Shown: in pieces, positions 20,138 to 30,205 of the stretch
Position numbering within the stretch: position 1 is the stretch's first letter
How the letters are laid out: each line of letters begins with the position of its first letter
Assembly: GCF_004551525.1 (NCBI RefSeq)
Contig: NZ_SATR01000017.1
Span: 578 to 64,577, forward strand
DNA: 64,000 bases
Reading direction: 5' to 3'
Source: Vibrio ouci
GTDB taxonomy: Bacteria > Pseudomonadota > Gammaproteobacteria > Enterobacterales > Vibrionaceae
Translations under genes and position numbers: made by a program
Notes under the pieces: generated by a model
Seen by the model: only the letters and a program-made list of their open reading frames with translations
The model's database searches: none
What the model was told of the DNA's origin: nothing

Positions 20138-20665
20138 ATGCTTTCTCAAGCAATGGTTGAACAATTGAATGAGCAAATTAATCTCGAATTTTTCTCATCC
20201 AATCTATACTTACAAATGAGTGCTTGGTGTGAAGACAAGGGATTCGAAGGCGCAGCTGAATTTTTACGTGCCCACGCCGTAGAAGAAATGGAGCACATGC
20301 AGCGTTTATTCACTTACGTGAGTGAAACCGGTGCAATGCCAATTTTAGGTGCGATCGAAGCACCAAAGCACGAGTTCAATAGCCTTGGCGACGTATTTCG
20401 CGAGACATTTGAACATGAGCAAATGATTACTGAGAAAATCAATAAACTGGCTCATGTCGCGTTTACATCTCAAGACTATTCAACATTCAACTTCTTACAG
20501 TGGTACGTTGCAGAGCAGCACGAGGAAGAGAAGTTATTTAAAGGGATCTTAGATAAGCTGGATCTTGTTGGTGAAGATGGCAAAGCGCTGTTCTTTATCG
20601 ATAAAGACTTAGCTGCTTTGGCAAAAGAAGGTTCATCTTCAATTATGGATGCCCCTGCTGAGTAA
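20138..20665 (+). CDS. ftnA: Bacterial non-haem ferritin FtnA
   Basis: Iron-storage protein forming a 24-subunit shell. In this 175-residue sequence the ferroxidase residues align position for position with E. coli FtnA: E17, E50, H53, E94, Q127 and E130. No haem-binding methionine pattern of bacterioferritin is evident. A GTAGGAG-type ribosome site precedes the ATG. uspB follows after 71 bases, possibly on the same transcript. In related bacteria ftnA is activated under iron-replete conditions, partly through relief of RyhB action; ryhB itself lies at 34080. Confidence 0.97.
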   Translation: MLSQAMVEQLNEQINLEFFSSNLYLQMSAWCEDKGFEGAAEFLRAHAVEEMEHMQRLFTYVSETGAMPILGAIEAPKHEFNSLGDVFRETFEHEQMITEKINKLAHVAFTSQDYSTFNFLQWYVAEQHEEEKLFKGILDKLDLVGEDGKALFFIDKDLAALAKEGSSSIMDAPAE

Positions 20666-20736
20666 CATTCAGCACAAGACACTCTAAGTAGATCGTCTTT
20701 TTCTCCGGGCAAACATGAAGATGTAGGGAGGAAAAG

Positions 20737-21060
20737 ATGATCAATGCTGACACCATTCTATTTGCGCTAATGATGGTAACCGTGGTTAACATGGCTCGTT
20801 ACCTGACTGCACTGCGTTCTTTAATCTATATCATGCGAGAAGCACACCCGCTGTTATATCAACAGGTGGATGGCAATGGCTTCTTTACCACCCATGGTAA
20901 TGTGACCAAGCAAGTCCGCCTCTTCCACTACATTAAGAGTAAAGAGTACCACCATCACCATGATGAGGTGTTTACAGGTAAATGCGATCGGGTTCGAGAG
21001 CTGTTTATCTTATCGACCTCTTTACTGGCTGTGACGTTACTGGCGGCGATGATTCTTTAA
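20737..21060 (+). CDS. uspB: Universal stress protein B
   Basis: Small inner-membrane protein (107 residues), sigma-S-dependent in E. coli and needed for ethanol tolerance in stationary phase. One helix lies at each end, and the family core [28 protein letters not shown] and KQVRLFHYI is plain. The loop is histidine-rich (EYHHHHDE). The ribosome site is GGAGG. It is next to ftnA and close to uspA, as in other vibrios. Confidence 0.95.
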   Translation: MINADTILFALMMVTVVNMARYLTALRSLIYIMREAHPLLYQQVDGNGFFTTHGNVTKQVRLFHYIKSKEYHHHHDEVFTGKCDRVRELFILSTSLLAVTLLAAMIL

Positions 21061-21112
21061 GCAGCGAATTGGCAATCTGATTAAATATCGCTAGAATATC
21101 CGCTCAAATTGC

Positions 21113-21140
21113 AAAGGATGTGCGTTATGCACATCCTTTT
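21113..21140 (+). terminator. Terminator after uspB
   Basis: AAAGGATGTGC pairs perfectly with GCACATCCTTT around GTTAT, followed by a T tract. Confidence 0.88.
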
Positions 21141-21167
21141 TTATTGGTTTTTTATGAGTAGTTGTTC

Positions 21168-22361
21168 ATGACAGAAAAGTTTGATGTTGTCATCATCGGT
21201 GCGGGTGCGGCAGGTTTAATGTGTGCGGCAGAAGCGGGTAAACGCGGTCGTAAAACATTAGTGCTCGATCATGCCAAAAAGCCGGGGCGCAAAATTCTGA
21301 TCGCTGGTGGTGGGCGCTGTAACTTCACCAACTATGATGTTTCTGCCAACAACTACCTGTGTCAAAATCCACACTTTGTAAAATCGGCCTTATCGCAATA
21401 CACCAACTGGGACTTTATCTCGATGGTGAGCAAGCACGGTATCGAGTTTGAAGAGCGTGACCATGGACAGCTATTTTGTGTCGGTGATCATGACTCAAAA
21501 GATATCGTCAAAATGCTACTGGCTGAGTGTGACTATCCAAGCGTTAGCCAACGCTATCAGCAAGACATTCATCATATCGAGCAAACGGAATCTGGCTTTA
21601 CGTTGCATGCCAATACTAGCGTGATCGAGTGTCAGTCTCTGGTCGTTGCGACAGGTGGATTATCGATGCCTAAATTGGGTGCGACGCCATTTGGTTATAA
21701 AATTGCCGAGCAATTTGGTCTAGATATTATTTCGACCACTGCGGGGCTGGTGCCATTCACCCTGCACAAAGAAGACAAAGAAGCCTTTGCTGAATTGTCT
21801 GGAATCGCGATTCCGGCTGAGATCACCGCGCAAGATGGGACGGTATTTAAAGAAGCGCTGCTGTTTACTCACCGTGGCTTGTCCGGTCCTTCGGTACTGC
21901 AGATCTCTTCATTCTGGAAAGCGGGCGAAAAGATCACGATTAACTTGGTGCCAGAAGCGGATATTGATGAGCTATTGCAACGCTCACTTGAGAAGCACCC
22001 AAATCAGAGCCTGAAAAACACCTTAGCAAAGGTATTACCGAAGCGTTTAGTCGAAGTACTGATTGATCGAAAAGTACTGCAAGACAAGCCGCTCAAGCAG
22101 TTCAATGCCAAGCAACTGAGTGAGATCACGCATACTCTCGAAAATTGGCAAATTGCACCAAATGGCACCGAAGGCTATCGCACTGCAGAGGTAACTTTAG
22201 GCGGCGTAGACACCAATCATCTGTCATCAAAAACCATGGAATGTAAGCAGTTCAAAGGTTTGTACTTTATCGGTGAAGTGATGGATGTGACGGGTTGGCT
22301 TGGTGGCTATAACTTCCAGTGGTGTTGGAGCTCAGGCTTCGTTGCAGGGCAATGGGTGTAA
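21168..22361 (+). CDS. NAD(P)/FAD-dependent oxidoreductase, YhiN/HI0933 family
   Basis: A 397-residue flavoprotein with the dinucleotide fold VVIIGAGAAGLMCAAEAGKR at its N terminus, the family signature GRKILIAGGGRCNFTN after it, and the C-terminal GGYNFQWCWSSG. Fold and cofactor are secure; the substrate of this family is not established. The open frame begins two codons upstream with TTG, but ATG at 21168 gives the natural MTEKFDVVIIG start. It lies on its own between two terminators. Confidence 0.9.
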   Translation: MTEKFDVVIIGAGAAGLMCAAEAGKRGRKTLVLDHAKKPGRKILIAGGGRCNFTNYDVSANNYLCQNPHFVKSALSQYTNWDFISMVSKHGIEFEERDHGQLFCVGDHDSKDIVKMLLAECDYPSVSQRYQQDIHHIEQTESGFTLHANTSVIECQSLVVATGGLSMPKLGATPFGYKIAEQFGLDIISTTAGLVPFTLHKEDKEAFAELSGIAIPAEITAQDGTVFKEALLFTHRGLSGPSVLQISSFWKAGEKITINLVPEADIDELLQRSLEKHPNQSLKNTLAKVLPKRLVEVLIDRKVLQDKPLKQFNAKQLSEITHTLENWQIAPNGTEGYRTAEVTLGGVDTNHLSSKTMECKQFKGLYFIGEVMDVTGWLGGYNFQWCWSSGFVAGQWV

Positions 22362-22380
22362 GTAAGCACTTATTTATGAC

Positions 22381-22411
22381 AAAGCCAGTATCGTTGGATA
22401 CTGGCTTTTTT
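22381..22411. terminator. Bidirectional terminator between the flavoprotein and alternative oxidase genes
   Basis: AAAGCCAGTATC pairs with GATACTGGCTTT around GTTG and is followed by TTTTTTG; it serves the plus-strand gene and may serve the convergent one. Confidence 0.85.
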
Positions 22412-22420
22412 GTATGCTGA

Positions 22421-23053
22421 TTAACTTTGGTGCGCCGGCAGTGTGCGGCTTTTATAGAGATCGGCAAACTCATGATTATTATCGCGATGTTTGGCTTCAT
22501 CTTGACGAATACGATGCAGAACATCGAGGAAGGTTGCGTTGTCTGGAAGCTGATAGTAGCTCAAAGCAATTTCTGGTGCAGGTAGGTTTGGCAGTGCGCC
22601 GCTTTCGATCTTTTCAATATACTCCGAGTAGCTATTGCACGCCTCTTCCTCAAAATAACCCACGATGCGGTGGGCGGTCTTAGAGGAAATTAAATAAATA
22701 AAACCGTAGATAAACAAGAAGATAAATTGCAGTGACATGACGATGATACGCTCAAAAATTGATGGATGAGTGACATCAAGGAAAATCATCAAGTGCATGC
22801 GTTCATTATCCGCCTCATCCAGTAGATCTTTGATCCAACCACCGTCGTCTTTCATTCTGCGTAAAGCTTTTAGGTGGTTACACACTCCAGCAACCATTCC
22901 AGGAACAGCGGCGATGGTTTCAAGTAACATAGCACGCTTGGCTAGATGTTTACCGTAGAACAAGTTAAGCGTTTTTTTAAGAATACGTGTGACCAATAGA
23001 GCGGTCTTTTCGGAGAGGCCTTCAGGTTTGTGGTGTGTATTGATAAACGACAT
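22421..23053 (-). CDS. aox: Alternative oxidase (cyanide-insensitive ubiquinol oxidase)
   Basis: Di-iron enzyme that passes electrons from ubiquinol to O2 without pumping protons. All four family boxes are present in 210 residues: LLETIAAVPGM (E45), LLDEADNERMH (E84, H87), YFEEEACNSY (glutamate ligand near 135-137) and RQDEAKHRDNNH (E186, H189). Two hydrophobic stretches near 105-123 anchor it as a monotopic membrane protein. The frame opens 16 codons earlier, but AGGAAG precedes ATG at 23053, giving MSFINTHHKPEG. In Aliivibrio fischeri a homologue is induced by nitric oxide through NsrR; I see only a weak single half-site here. Confidence 0.93.
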   Translation of the reverse strand: MSFINTHHKPEGLSEKTALLVTRILKKTLNLFYGKHLAKRAMLLETIAAVPGMVAGVCNHLKALRRMKDDGGWIKDLLDEADNERMHLMIFLDVTHPSIFERIIVMSLQFIFLFIYGFIYLISSKTAHRIVGYFEEEACNSYSEYIEKIESGALPNLPAPEIALSYYQLPDNATFLDVLHRIRQDEAKHRDNNHEFADLYKSRTLPAHQS

Positions 23054-23329
23054 AGCGCGCTTCCTATTTAGTTGAGTTGTTATAGCTATATCAAGAAGCA
23101 TGCCCAGTCTTACTTTGCTGTTATTAAAGGCTTTTTACGTTAAATTGTGTCTAAATGACAGGATGAAATTTTGTCTAATTAGATTATTGGTGTCTATTTG
23201 ACATGGTTGAGTGTTGAGAATTTGAACTTGGTGTCAAGGTCACGATAACGGCGACAATTATCATCCCAAGGCGCTAATCCTAGCCTATATTAATGAAGTA
23301 CAACTCATTAGGCGCAAGGAGTGAACTCT

Positions 23330-24160
23330 ATGAGTCAACAAGCACTGATCTCTCGTATCAACGAGCTGCCACGTATCGAAAGTGTATTGCAAGAACTACT
23401 GGAAATGGTCAATCGAGAGTCGATCGATTTTGGTGATTTGGCCCATAAAATGGCGATGGATCAGGTGTTATTGGCGAGAGTGCTCAGGATGGCTAACTCG
23501 GCCCAATTTGGCGGAGTCAAAGGGGTATCTAACATCAATGATGCGATTGTTCGGATAGGTATTGGCGCGATCCGTAATTTGATTTCATCTTCGATTCTCG
23601 CGTCTACCTTTCCTAAAATTGAAACCCTTAACGTTAAAGACTACTGGGCGGGTACTTTTGAAGTCGCCACCATTGCCAGTACCATCGCCAAAGATATTAA
23701 GCTCGACCCCAATGAAGCCTTTAGTACCGGGATATTACACAATATCGGTGAGCTGATGATTCATACCCTTGAGCCAGAAAAAGCAGTGATTATTAGTCAT
23801 CGAATCTCTAGTGGAGAAAACCCAGCCCAAGTGCAGCGAGAGCTGTTAGGGGTTGATGCGCAGCAGTTAGGTGCGGCGTTAGCAGAAAGCTGGATGTTCC
23901 CCAATCAATTGGTTGATGCGATTGCTAACGTTAATCACCCAGCTAAAGCGGTCGAGTCAAAACGCTTGGCTTGTCTGATGTATCTAGCGCGCGATGCGCA
24001 CCAACGTTGGGATAATATGTTTGATCAGGCCGAAAAGCAGCGTTATCTGGCCAACAGTAAGGCAGCGCAGGCACTGCATGCCTCGCCAGAACTGGCGGTC
24101 AAAATCGATGGAGTAAGAGGACAGGGCAGTGAATTGGCCTATCAGCTATTTGATGGCTGA
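23330..24160 (+). CDS. HDOD-domain signalling protein
   Basis: A 276-residue protein built of one HDOD domain (LPRIESVLQELLEMVNRESI, LLARVLRMANSAQFGG, then IRNLISSSILAS). HDOD is a catalytically dead relative of HD phosphohydrolases found in signalling proteins. The metal-binding His-Asp pair is not in place, although LHNIGELMI resembles it. AAGGAG at 23316-23321 is eight bases before ATG 23330, which is preferred to the in-frame GTG at 23321. No partner domain or neighbour reveals its pathway. Confidence 0.88.
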   Translation: MSQQALISRINELPRIESVLQELLEMVNRESIDFGDLAHKMAMDQVLLARVLRMANSAQFGGVKGVSNINDAIVRIGIGAIRNLISSSILASTFPKIETLNVKDYWAGTFEVATIASTIAKDIKLDPNEAFSTGILHNIGELMIHTLEPEKAVIISHRISSGENPAQVQRELLGVDAQQLGAALAESWMFPNQLVDAIANVNHPAKAVESKRLACLMYLARDAHQRWDNMFDQAEKQRYLANSKAAQALHASPELAVKIDGVRGQGSELAYQLFDG

Positions 24161-24180
24161 TAGACCAAGTTATCAAGTTG

Positions 24181-25086
24181 TTAAGCGGCTTGTTTCGACT
24201 GATCTTTTTTGCCGACTTTGATCTGTTGGATCACTAATCCTGTGATAATCAGTACCAAGCCGACCAACGTCGCTGGGTGAATTTGTTCACCGATGATGCT
24301 GGCCAGTAGCATCAATGAAATAAATGGTGATGCAAAAATCAGGTTGCTGATTCGAGCGGTGTTTTGCGTTGCTTTTAAAGCGCTAAGCCACAGAACAAAT
24401 GTTACACCCATCTCAAATAAACCGACATAGGTCACCGCTAGCCAACCTTGAGTGCTTATCTGAGCAAAACTTTCCCCTTCATAGAGGGTTAAACCAATCG
24501 CAAATGGAATCGCGACCAAAAAGCCGAGCAATACGCCAACGACTGGATCCGCTTTATTCTTGGCATTCAAAATCCAGTAGCCCGCCCAAAGCAGTGTCGA
24601 TAGCAGAGCTAGACCAACACCCAGTGGACTATCGAAGTTTAGCCCTAGCACATCACCTTTGGTCGCAATAACAATCACGCCAAGGTAACTAAAGGTACAT
24701 GCAATCCAATCCTTCGTTCGGATTTTTTGTCCGAGGAATACCGCTGCCATTAAGGTTAAGGTGATTGCCCAGCTGTAGTTAATCGCTTGTGCTTGAGAGG
24801 CGGGTAACAAATCGTAGGCTTTAAACAAAATGATGTAGTAAGCGAGTGGATTGATAAGGCCTAGTAATAGGTAGTACCAAGGATTAGAAAGAAAAGTACT
24901 CGATAGTAACTTCAATTTGCCCGACACCGCGCAGATGATGATCAGCGCAATGGCAGAAACAATACTCGCCACAGTGAGCATTTGAATGGGAGAGAACTCA
25001 GCTAGGGTGAGTTTGAAAGCAGTGGCTACCGTCGACCAGAGTAGTACAGCGGATAAACCTAATCCTAAAGCGCGACGCTCGTTCAT
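24181..25086 (-). CDS. EamA/DMT-superfamily transporter
   Basis: Second drug/metabolite-type carrier of the window, 301 residues with ten predicted helices in two EamA repeats: repeat 1 begins GLGLSAVLLWSTVATAFK, repeat 2 begins near residue 150 with GVGLALLSTLLWAGYWILN. The C terminus is short and basic (KVGKKDQSKQ). It is not close in sequence to the carrier at 18621, so it is not a recent duplicate. Substrate unknown. Confidence 0.9.
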   Translation of the reverse strand: MNERRALGLGLSAVLLWSTVATAFKLTLAEFSPIQMLTVASIVSAIALIIICAVSGKLKLLSSTFLSNPWYYLLLGLINPLAYYIILFKAYDLLPASQAQAINYSWAITLTLMAAVFLGQKIRTKDWIACTFSYLGVIVIATKGDVLGLNFDSPLGVGLALLSTLLWAGYWILNAKNKADPVVGVLLGFLVAIPFAIGLTLYEGESFAQISTQGWLAVTYVGLFEMGVTFVLWLSALKATQNTARISNLIFASPFISLMLLASIIGEQIHPATLVGLVLIITGLVIQQIKVGKKDQSKQAA

Positions 25087-25253
25087 GATATTCCTTTAAT
25101 AAAACCAACGACTTATCGTTCAGTGGTCACAAGAGTGGTACAGAGTACGGAGCGCCTAGTCTAGCTGTTCGATATCTAACCGACAAACTGGACATTTATC
25201 CAGTGGTAAAATACCATTATCAATACCAAATAAAGAAGAGTTAAATCGTTATT

Positions 25254-26804
25254 ATGCAATGGATTCTTGAGCATCAAAGTGTGTTGGTCAGCGGTGTAGC
25301 GGGCGCAATTACCAGTGGTGTCGCTGTTGGCTGGTGGGTCAAACAGAAAATGCGCTTCGACAATCAGCTTTTAGAGCAGCAGTTAGAATCAAATCAGCAG
25401 TTGGCCACGAGTCAAATCGCCCAGTTACACAAAGAGTTAGCTGAGGCGCAAAGCGAGCTGGATGAACTCGATAGCGAGCGAGATAAAGCTGCCTACGAGC
25501 TCAAACAGTCTCACGGCAAACTGATGGCCGTACTAGAGAAGCTGCGCTATTTCGATGCGGTCAAACAAGAGCGCCAGCAGTATGCTGACGATCTAAACCA
25601 AGTTCGCGAGCATAAATCACAGCTTGAGGCCCAACTGCGTGAGCAAGAAGCGCGTCACGAGCAACAAAACAAAGCCAATCAAGAAAAGCTGCAATTGCTA
25701 GAGCAAGCCGAAGAGCGCCTTAAGCAGCAATTTGAGCACTTAGCTAATCAACTGTTTGAGGCGAAAACCGCCAAAGTTGACCAGCAAAACCGCCAAAGCC
25801 TCGATGGCTTGCTTTCACCATTGCGTGAACAGTTAGAAGGCTTCAAGAAGCAGGTCAATGACAGCTTTAACCAAGAAGCCAAAGAGCGTCACACGCTGGT
25901 GCATGAGTTGAAAAACCTGCAGCGTTTGAACGAGCAGATGACCAAAGAAGCGCTCAACCTGACGCAAGCACTTAAAGGCGACAACAAGCAGCAGGGCAAC
26001 TGGGGCGAAGTGGTACTAGCGCGTGTGCTAGCGGAATCTGGTCTGCGTGAAGGTCATGAATATCAAACCCAAGTCAGTCTGCAAAACGAAGCGGGTAAGC
26101 GTTATCAGCCCGATGTGATTGTTTACCTACCGCAAGATAAGCAGGTGGTGGTTGACTCGAAGATGGCTTTGGTCGCCTATGAACGCTACTTTAACGCCGA
26201 AACCGACGCCGAAAGGGAACGCGCCCTAAGTGACCACTTACTTGCATTGCGTGCTCATATTAAAGGCTTATCCAATAAGGACTACCATCAACTGAAAGGC
26301 ATTCAAAGCCTCGATTATGTACTGATGTTCATTCCGGTTGAGCCTGCCTTTCAAGTGGCGATTCAAGCGGATCCGAGCTTGGTCAAAGATGCGATGGAGC
26401 AAAACATTATCTTGGTCAGTCCGACAACCTTGCTGGTAGCACTACGCACTATCGACAATTTATGGCGCAATGAACGTCAAAACCAGAATGCACAAATCAT
26501 CGCCGAGCGAGCCAGTAAGCTTTACGACAAGCTACGCCTGTTTGTTGATGATATGGAAAGTTTGGGCGGTGCGTTAGATAAAGCCAACCAGAATTATCAA
26601 GGCGCGATGAACAAGTTAGCAAGTGGTCGAGGTAATGTGATTCGCCAAGCTGAAAGCTTTAAACAGCTCGGGGTTGAGGTGAAAAAGCCAATCTCAAGTG
26701 ATTTGGTCCAACTTGCTCAACACGATGGCCTCACAGAAAAGCGTGTATTGGATAAAAATGATTCTTTCGCCGAAAGACATCCGGATGAGGATAAAGTAAA
26801 CTAA
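25254..26804 (+). CDS. rmuC: DNA recombination protein RmuC
   Basis: Predicted nuclease-fold protein that limits inversions at short inverted repeats. The 516-residue sequence has an N-terminal membrane helix (about 11-29), a long glutamine-rich coiled coil to about residue 230, and the RmuC core: NWGEVVLARVLAESGLREG, then RYQPDVIVYLPQDKQVVVDSKM with a PD-(D/E)xK-like set of acidic and lysine residues near 286-303. The ubiE-ubiJ-ubiB-tat cluster follows after 56 bases, as in other gammaproteobacteria. Confidence 0.94.
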   Translation: MQWILEHQSVLVSGVAGAITSGVAVGWWVKQKMRFDNQLLEQQLESNQQLATSQIAQLHKELAEAQSELDELDSERDKAAYELKQSHGKLMAVLEKLRYFDAVKQERQQYADDLNQVREHKSQLEAQLREQEARHEQQNKANQEKLQLLEQAEERLKQQFEHLANQLFEAKTAKVDQQNRQSLDGLLSPLREQLEGFKKQVNDSFNQEAKERHTLVHELKNLQRLNEQMTKEALNLTQALKGDNKQQGNWGEVVLARVLAESGLREGHEYQTQVSLQNEAGKRYQPDVIVYLPQDKQVVVDSKMALVAYERYFNAETDAERERALSDHLLALRAHIKGLSNKDYHQLKGIQSLDYVLMFIPVEPAFQVAIQADPSLVKDAMEQNIILVSPTTLLVALRTIDNLWRNERQNQNAQIIAERASKLYDKLRLFVDDMESLGGALDKANQNYQGAMNKLASGRGNVIRQAESFKQLGVEVKKPISSDLVQLAQHDGLTEKRVLDKNDSFAERHPDEDKVN

Positions 26805-26860
26805 TCGCCCGCAGCGCTTAGGTCGTATTAATTAGTAGCGCTGCTCGAAGAGGAATCATC

Positions 26861-27643
26861 ATGACGGATACAAGCGTGCAATCGAATACAGCTTTAGAAT
26901 CAAATGAAACCACGCATTTTGGTTTCACAACCGTAGCAAAAGACGAGAAAGTGACGAAAGTTGCTGAAGTTTTCCACTCTGTGGCGGCTAAGTACGACAT
27001 TATGAATGACCTAATGTCGGGTGGTATTCACCGCCTGTGGAAGCGTTTCACTATCGATTGTAGTGGTGTTCGTCCTGGTCAGCGTATTCTAGACCTTGGT
27101 GGTGGTACCGGTGACCTTACTGCTAAGTTTTCACGCATCGTAGGTGAAAAAGGCCATGTGGTTCTGGCTGATATCAATAACTCTATGCTCAATGTTGGCC
27201 GTGACAAACTGCGCGACAACGGCATTGTTGGCAACGTTCACTATGTACAAGCCAACGCTGAAGAGCTGCCATTCCCAGATGACTACTTTGATGCCATCAC
27301 TATCAGCTTCTGTCTACGTAACGTAACAGATAAAGATAAAGCGCTGCGTTCTATGTACCGTGTGCTAAAGCCAGGTGGTCGTCTCCTTGTGCTTGAGTTT
27401 TCTAAGCCAATCCTAGAGCCGCTATCAAAAATTTACGATACCTACTCATTCCACCTGTTACCTAAGATGGGTGAGCTGGTGGCCAACGATGCAGAAAGCT
27501 ACCGTTACCTTGCTGAATCTATCCGTATGCACCCGAATCAAGAAACCTTGAAAGGCATGATGGATGAAGCGGGCTTTGATAACACCAGTTACTACAACTT
27601 AACCGGTGGTATTGTGGCGTTGCACCGTGGTTATAAGTTCTAA
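26861..27643 (+). CDS. ubiE: Ubiquinone/menaquinone C-methyltransferase UbiE
   Basis: SAM-dependent methylation of the quinone ring (2-methoxybenzoquinol and demethylmenaquinol steps). In 260 residues the binding loop [15 protein letters not shown], the [17 protein letters not shown] motif and the [14 protein letters not shown] segment identify the family. It has an extra ~20-residue hydrophilic N terminus before THFGF, like enterobacterial UbiE. First gene of ubiE-ubiJ-ubiB, with ubiJ starting about ten bases after its stop. Confidence 0.97.
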   Translation: MTDTSVQSNTALESNETTHFGFTTVAKDEKVTKVAEVFHSVAAKYDIMNDLMSGGIHRLWKRFTIDCSGVRPGQRILDLGGGTGDLTAKFSRIVGEKGHVVLADINNSMLNVGRDKLRDNGIVGNVHYVQANAEELPFPDDYFDAITISFCLRNVTDKDKALRSMYRVLKPGGRLLVLEFSKPILEPLSKIYDTYSFHLLPKMGELVANDAESYRYLAESIRMHPNQETLKGMMDEAGFDNTSYYNLTGGIVALHRGYKF

Positions 27644-27654
27644 GGTTGCTGACG

Positions 27655-28260
27655 ATGCCATTTGAACCTCTTGTTACTGCGGTCATTGAGACCACACTCA
27701 ATACATTGGTTAAAAACGATCCAGAATTGGGTCGTCGACTTGCTCGCCTTAAAGGGCAAGTGATTCAAGTTAACCTCAAAGAACTCAATAAGACCCTGAC
27801 ATTCATCTTTAGTCAGCAGATTGATGTGCTGGCTAACTACGAAGGGCAACCTGATTGTTATCTATCACTTAACTTATCGGTATTGCCTGAGCTGCGTGAT
27901 CAATCCAATATCACTAAGCTCATCAAGCAAGATAAGTTGGTGTTAGAAGGTGATATCCAACTTGCGCAGAAGTTTTCGCAGCTGATGACCGATTGCAAAC
28001 CAGATCTTGAAGAGTGGTTATCTAAACTGACAGGTGATGTCGTTGCACATACGCTTGTGCAAGGTGTTACTGGCGTTGGCAATATGCTTAAAGCTCAGGC
28101 GAGTAAGCATCAAAACCATCTTGCGCAGGTACTAACGGAAGAGTGGAAGATTGCTCCAGCACCGCTAGAAGTGGCACATTTCTGTGATCAGGTTGATGAT
28201 GTGAAAAGTCAGGCAGCGCGCGTGGAAGCGAAGCTCAATAAATTGTTGGAGCTTGCATGA
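27655..28260 (+). CDS. ubiJ: Ubiquinone biosynthesis accessory factor UbiJ
   Basis: A 201-residue SCP2-domain lipid-binding protein that holds hydrophobic quinone intermediates within the Ubi complex. The SCP2 fold covers about residues 15-110 ([18 protein letters not shown] and [14 protein letters not shown]); the C-terminal tail is helical. An in-frame TTG lies three codons upstream, but [12 protein letters not shown] is the usual start. It overlaps ubiB by four bases (ATGA). Works with UbiK, encoded at 47737. Confidence 0.93.
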   Translation: MPFEPLVTAVIETTLNTLVKNDPELGRRLARLKGQVIQVNLKELNKTLTFIFSQQIDVLANYEGQPDCYLSLNLSVLPELRDQSNITKLIKQDKLVLEGDIQLAQKFSQLMTDCKPDLEEWLSKLTGDVVAHTLVQGVTGVGNMLKAQASKHQNHLAQVLTEEWKIAPAPLEVAHFCDQVDDVKSQAARVEAKLNKLLELA

Positions 28261-29891
28261 CCCTAACTGAGCTGCGCCGTTTATATCATATCGTTCGAGT
28301 CCAGCTTGAGTATGGGCTTGATGAACTGCTTCCTGAACATCAGTTAACTAAAGCGCCTCTTCTGCTAAGAAAAAGTCTGTTCTGGATTAAAAATCAACAT
28401 CCAGAAAAGCCGCTGGGTGACCGATTACGTCTAGCACTACAAGAACTTGGCCCAGTGTGGATTAAGTTCGGTCAGATGATGTCGACCCGCCGCGACCTCT
28501 TTCCTCCTCATATCGCAGACCCATTAGCCTTACTGCAAGACCAAGTATCACCGTTTGATGGCCAGTTGGCGAAACAGCAAATGGAGCAAGCATTAGGTGG
28601 TCCGCTGGATACTTGGTTTGATGATTTTGAGATTGAACCGCTAGCGTCGGCGTCAATTGCTCAGGTGCATACCGCTAAGCTCAAACAGACTAACCAAGAA
28701 GTGGTATTAAAGGTCATCAGGCCAGATATTCGCCCGGTCATTGATGCAGATCTAAAACTTATGTACCGAATGGCACGTATAGTCGCCAAAGCGCTTCCTG
28801 AAGCACGTCGATTGAAACCAGTCGAAGTGGTACGTGAGTACGAAAAAACATTATTGGATGAGCTAGACCTACGTCGTGAAGCGGCCAATGCAATTCAATT
28901 ACGTCGCAACTTCGAAGGCAGCGAAGAATTGTATGTGCCAGAGGTCATTACTGACGTTAGTAATGAAACTGTCATGGTTTCTGAGCGAATATACGGCATT
29001 CAAGTTTCTGATATTGAAGGCTTGAAGGCCAACGGCACCAACATGAAGCTTCTAGCGGAACGTGGTGTGAGTGTGTTCTTTACTCAGGTATTTCGCGATA
29101 GCTTCTTCCATGCCGACATGCACCCTGGCAACGTATTTGTTGAACCAGAACATCCAGAGAATCCACGTTGGATTGGGCTAGATTGCGGTATTGTTGGTAC
29201 GCTAAACAGTGAAGATAAGCGTTATTTAGCGGAAAACTTCTTAGCGTTTTTTAATCGTGACTACCGACGCGTTGCTGAACTGCATGTTGACTCAGGTTGG
29301 GTTCCACGTGAAACCAACATTGACGAGTTTGAATTTGCGATTCGCATTGTGTGTGAGCCGATTTTTGCTAAGCCGCTGTGTGAAATTTCGTTTGGTCATG
29401 TGCTTTTAAACTTGTTTAACACTGCGCGTCGCTTCAATATGGAAGTGCAACCGCAATTAGTGTTGCTACAAAAGACACTGCTTTATGTGGAAGGTCTAGG
29501 GCGTCAGTTATACCCACAGCTAGATTTGTGGGAGACCGCTAAGCCATTCCTTGAAGAGTGGATGATGAACCAAGTTGGCCCGCAAGCGGTGATCAACGCG
29601 GTGAAAGATCGCGCGCCGTTCTGGGCAGAAAAACTACCAGAACTGCCAGAGTTGCTGTATGACAGCTTGCGCCAAGGTAAGATGATGAACCAACGTATGG
29701 ATCAGCTCTACCAAGGTTATCGTTCAAGTAAACGTCAGCAGGCGACCGGTAAATTTTTATTTGGTGTTGGTGCCACATTAGTCGTATGCTCGGCAATATT
29801 GGTAAACAGCACTTATGAGCAGCTTTCATTGACCAGTGCCATTGGCGGGGTCACATTTTGGTTGCTTAGTTGGCGAGCTTACCGTCAATAG
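28257..29891 (+). CDS. ubiB: Atypical protein kinase-like UbiB
   Basis: ABC1/ADCK-family ATPase needed for ubiquinone synthesis. The 544-residue protein carries the KxGQ-type motif ([17 protein letters not shown]), the alanine-rich nucleotide loop ([10 protein letters not shown]), the lysine in VVLKVIRP, and the kinase catalytic segments [13 protein letters not shown] and LDCGIVG. Two membrane helices end the protein (about 495-540). The start overlaps ubiJ by four bases. A weak parS-like palindrome lies inside at 29300. Confidence 0.97.
   Translation: MTLTELRRLYHIVRVQLEYGLDELLPEHQLTKAPLLLRKSLFWIKNQHPEKPLGDRLRLALQELGPVWIKFGQMMSTRRDLFPPHIADPLALLQDQVSPFDGQLAKQQMEQALGGPLDTWFDDFEIEPLASASIAQVHTAKLKQTNQEVVLKVIRPDIRPVIDADLKLMYRMARIVAKALPEARRLKPVEVVREYEKTLLDELDLRREAANAIQLRRNFEGSEELYVPEVITDVSNETVMVSERIYGIQVSDIEGLKANGTNMKLLAERGVSVFFTQVFRDSFFHADMHPGNVFVEPEHPENPRWIGLDCGIVGTLNSEDKRYLAENFLAFFNRDYRRVAELHVDSGWVPRETNIDEFEFAIRIVCEPIFAKPLCEISFGHVLLNLFNTARRFNMEVQPQLVLLQKTLLYVEGLGRQLYPQLDLWETAKPFLEEWMMNQVGPQAVINAVKDRAPFWAEKLPELPELLYDSLRQGKMMNQRMDQLYQGYRSSKRQQATGKFLFGVGATLVVCSAILVNSTYEQLSLTSAIGGVTFWLLSWRAYRQ
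29300..29315. other. Weak parS-like palindrome inside ubiB
   Basis: GGTTCCACGTGAAACC keeps the inner 14 positions of the ParB consensus TGTTNCACGTGAAACA but has G and C at the two ends. It lies 20.5 kb from the strong cluster and encodes conserved residues (VPRETN), so it may be coincidental. Confidence 0.3.
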
Positions 29892-29941
29892 ACGTTAAAC
29901 TCTTGAAATAAATTTGTTTAATAAGACCCGAGGTAAAAAGA

Positions 29942-30202
29942 ATGGGTGGTATTAGTATTTGGCAACTTCTTATTATTGCTGTCATTGTAGTTCTACTGTT
30001 TGGTACTAAGAAACTACGCGGTATTGGTGGCGATCTTGGTGGCGCAGTAAAAGGCTTCAAGAAAGCAATGAGCGAAGATGATGCGGACAAAGACAAAAAA
30101 GACGCAGATTTCGAGCCAAAAGCTGTTGATCAGCAAAAAAGCGTAGAGCAGCAGAAAACAGAAGCAACTGCTGAAACTAAGAAAGACAAAGAGCAGGCGT
30201 AA
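29942..30202 (+). CDS. tatA: Twin-arginine translocase subunit TatA
   Basis: Forms the pore of the Tat system that exports folded proteins such as the multicopper oxidase at 211. The 86 residues comprise one membrane helix (about 4-21), the FG hinge in [16 protein letters not shown], an amphipathic helix and a charged tail rich in Lys, Glu and Gln. The AGGTAAAAAG leader gives a modest ribosome site. tatB follows three bases after the stop. Confidence 0.97.
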   Translation: MGGISIWQLLIIAVIVVLLFGTKKLRGIGGDLGGAVKGFKKAMSEDDADKDKKDADFEPKAVDQQKSVEQQKTEATAETKKDKEQA

Positions 30203-30205
30203 CTC

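Noticed and set aside
23080..23105. NsrR site upstream of alternative oxidase (AAGAAGCATGC)
   Set aside because: Only one half-site with 7-8 matches of 11; too weak to list although regulation by NO is plausible.
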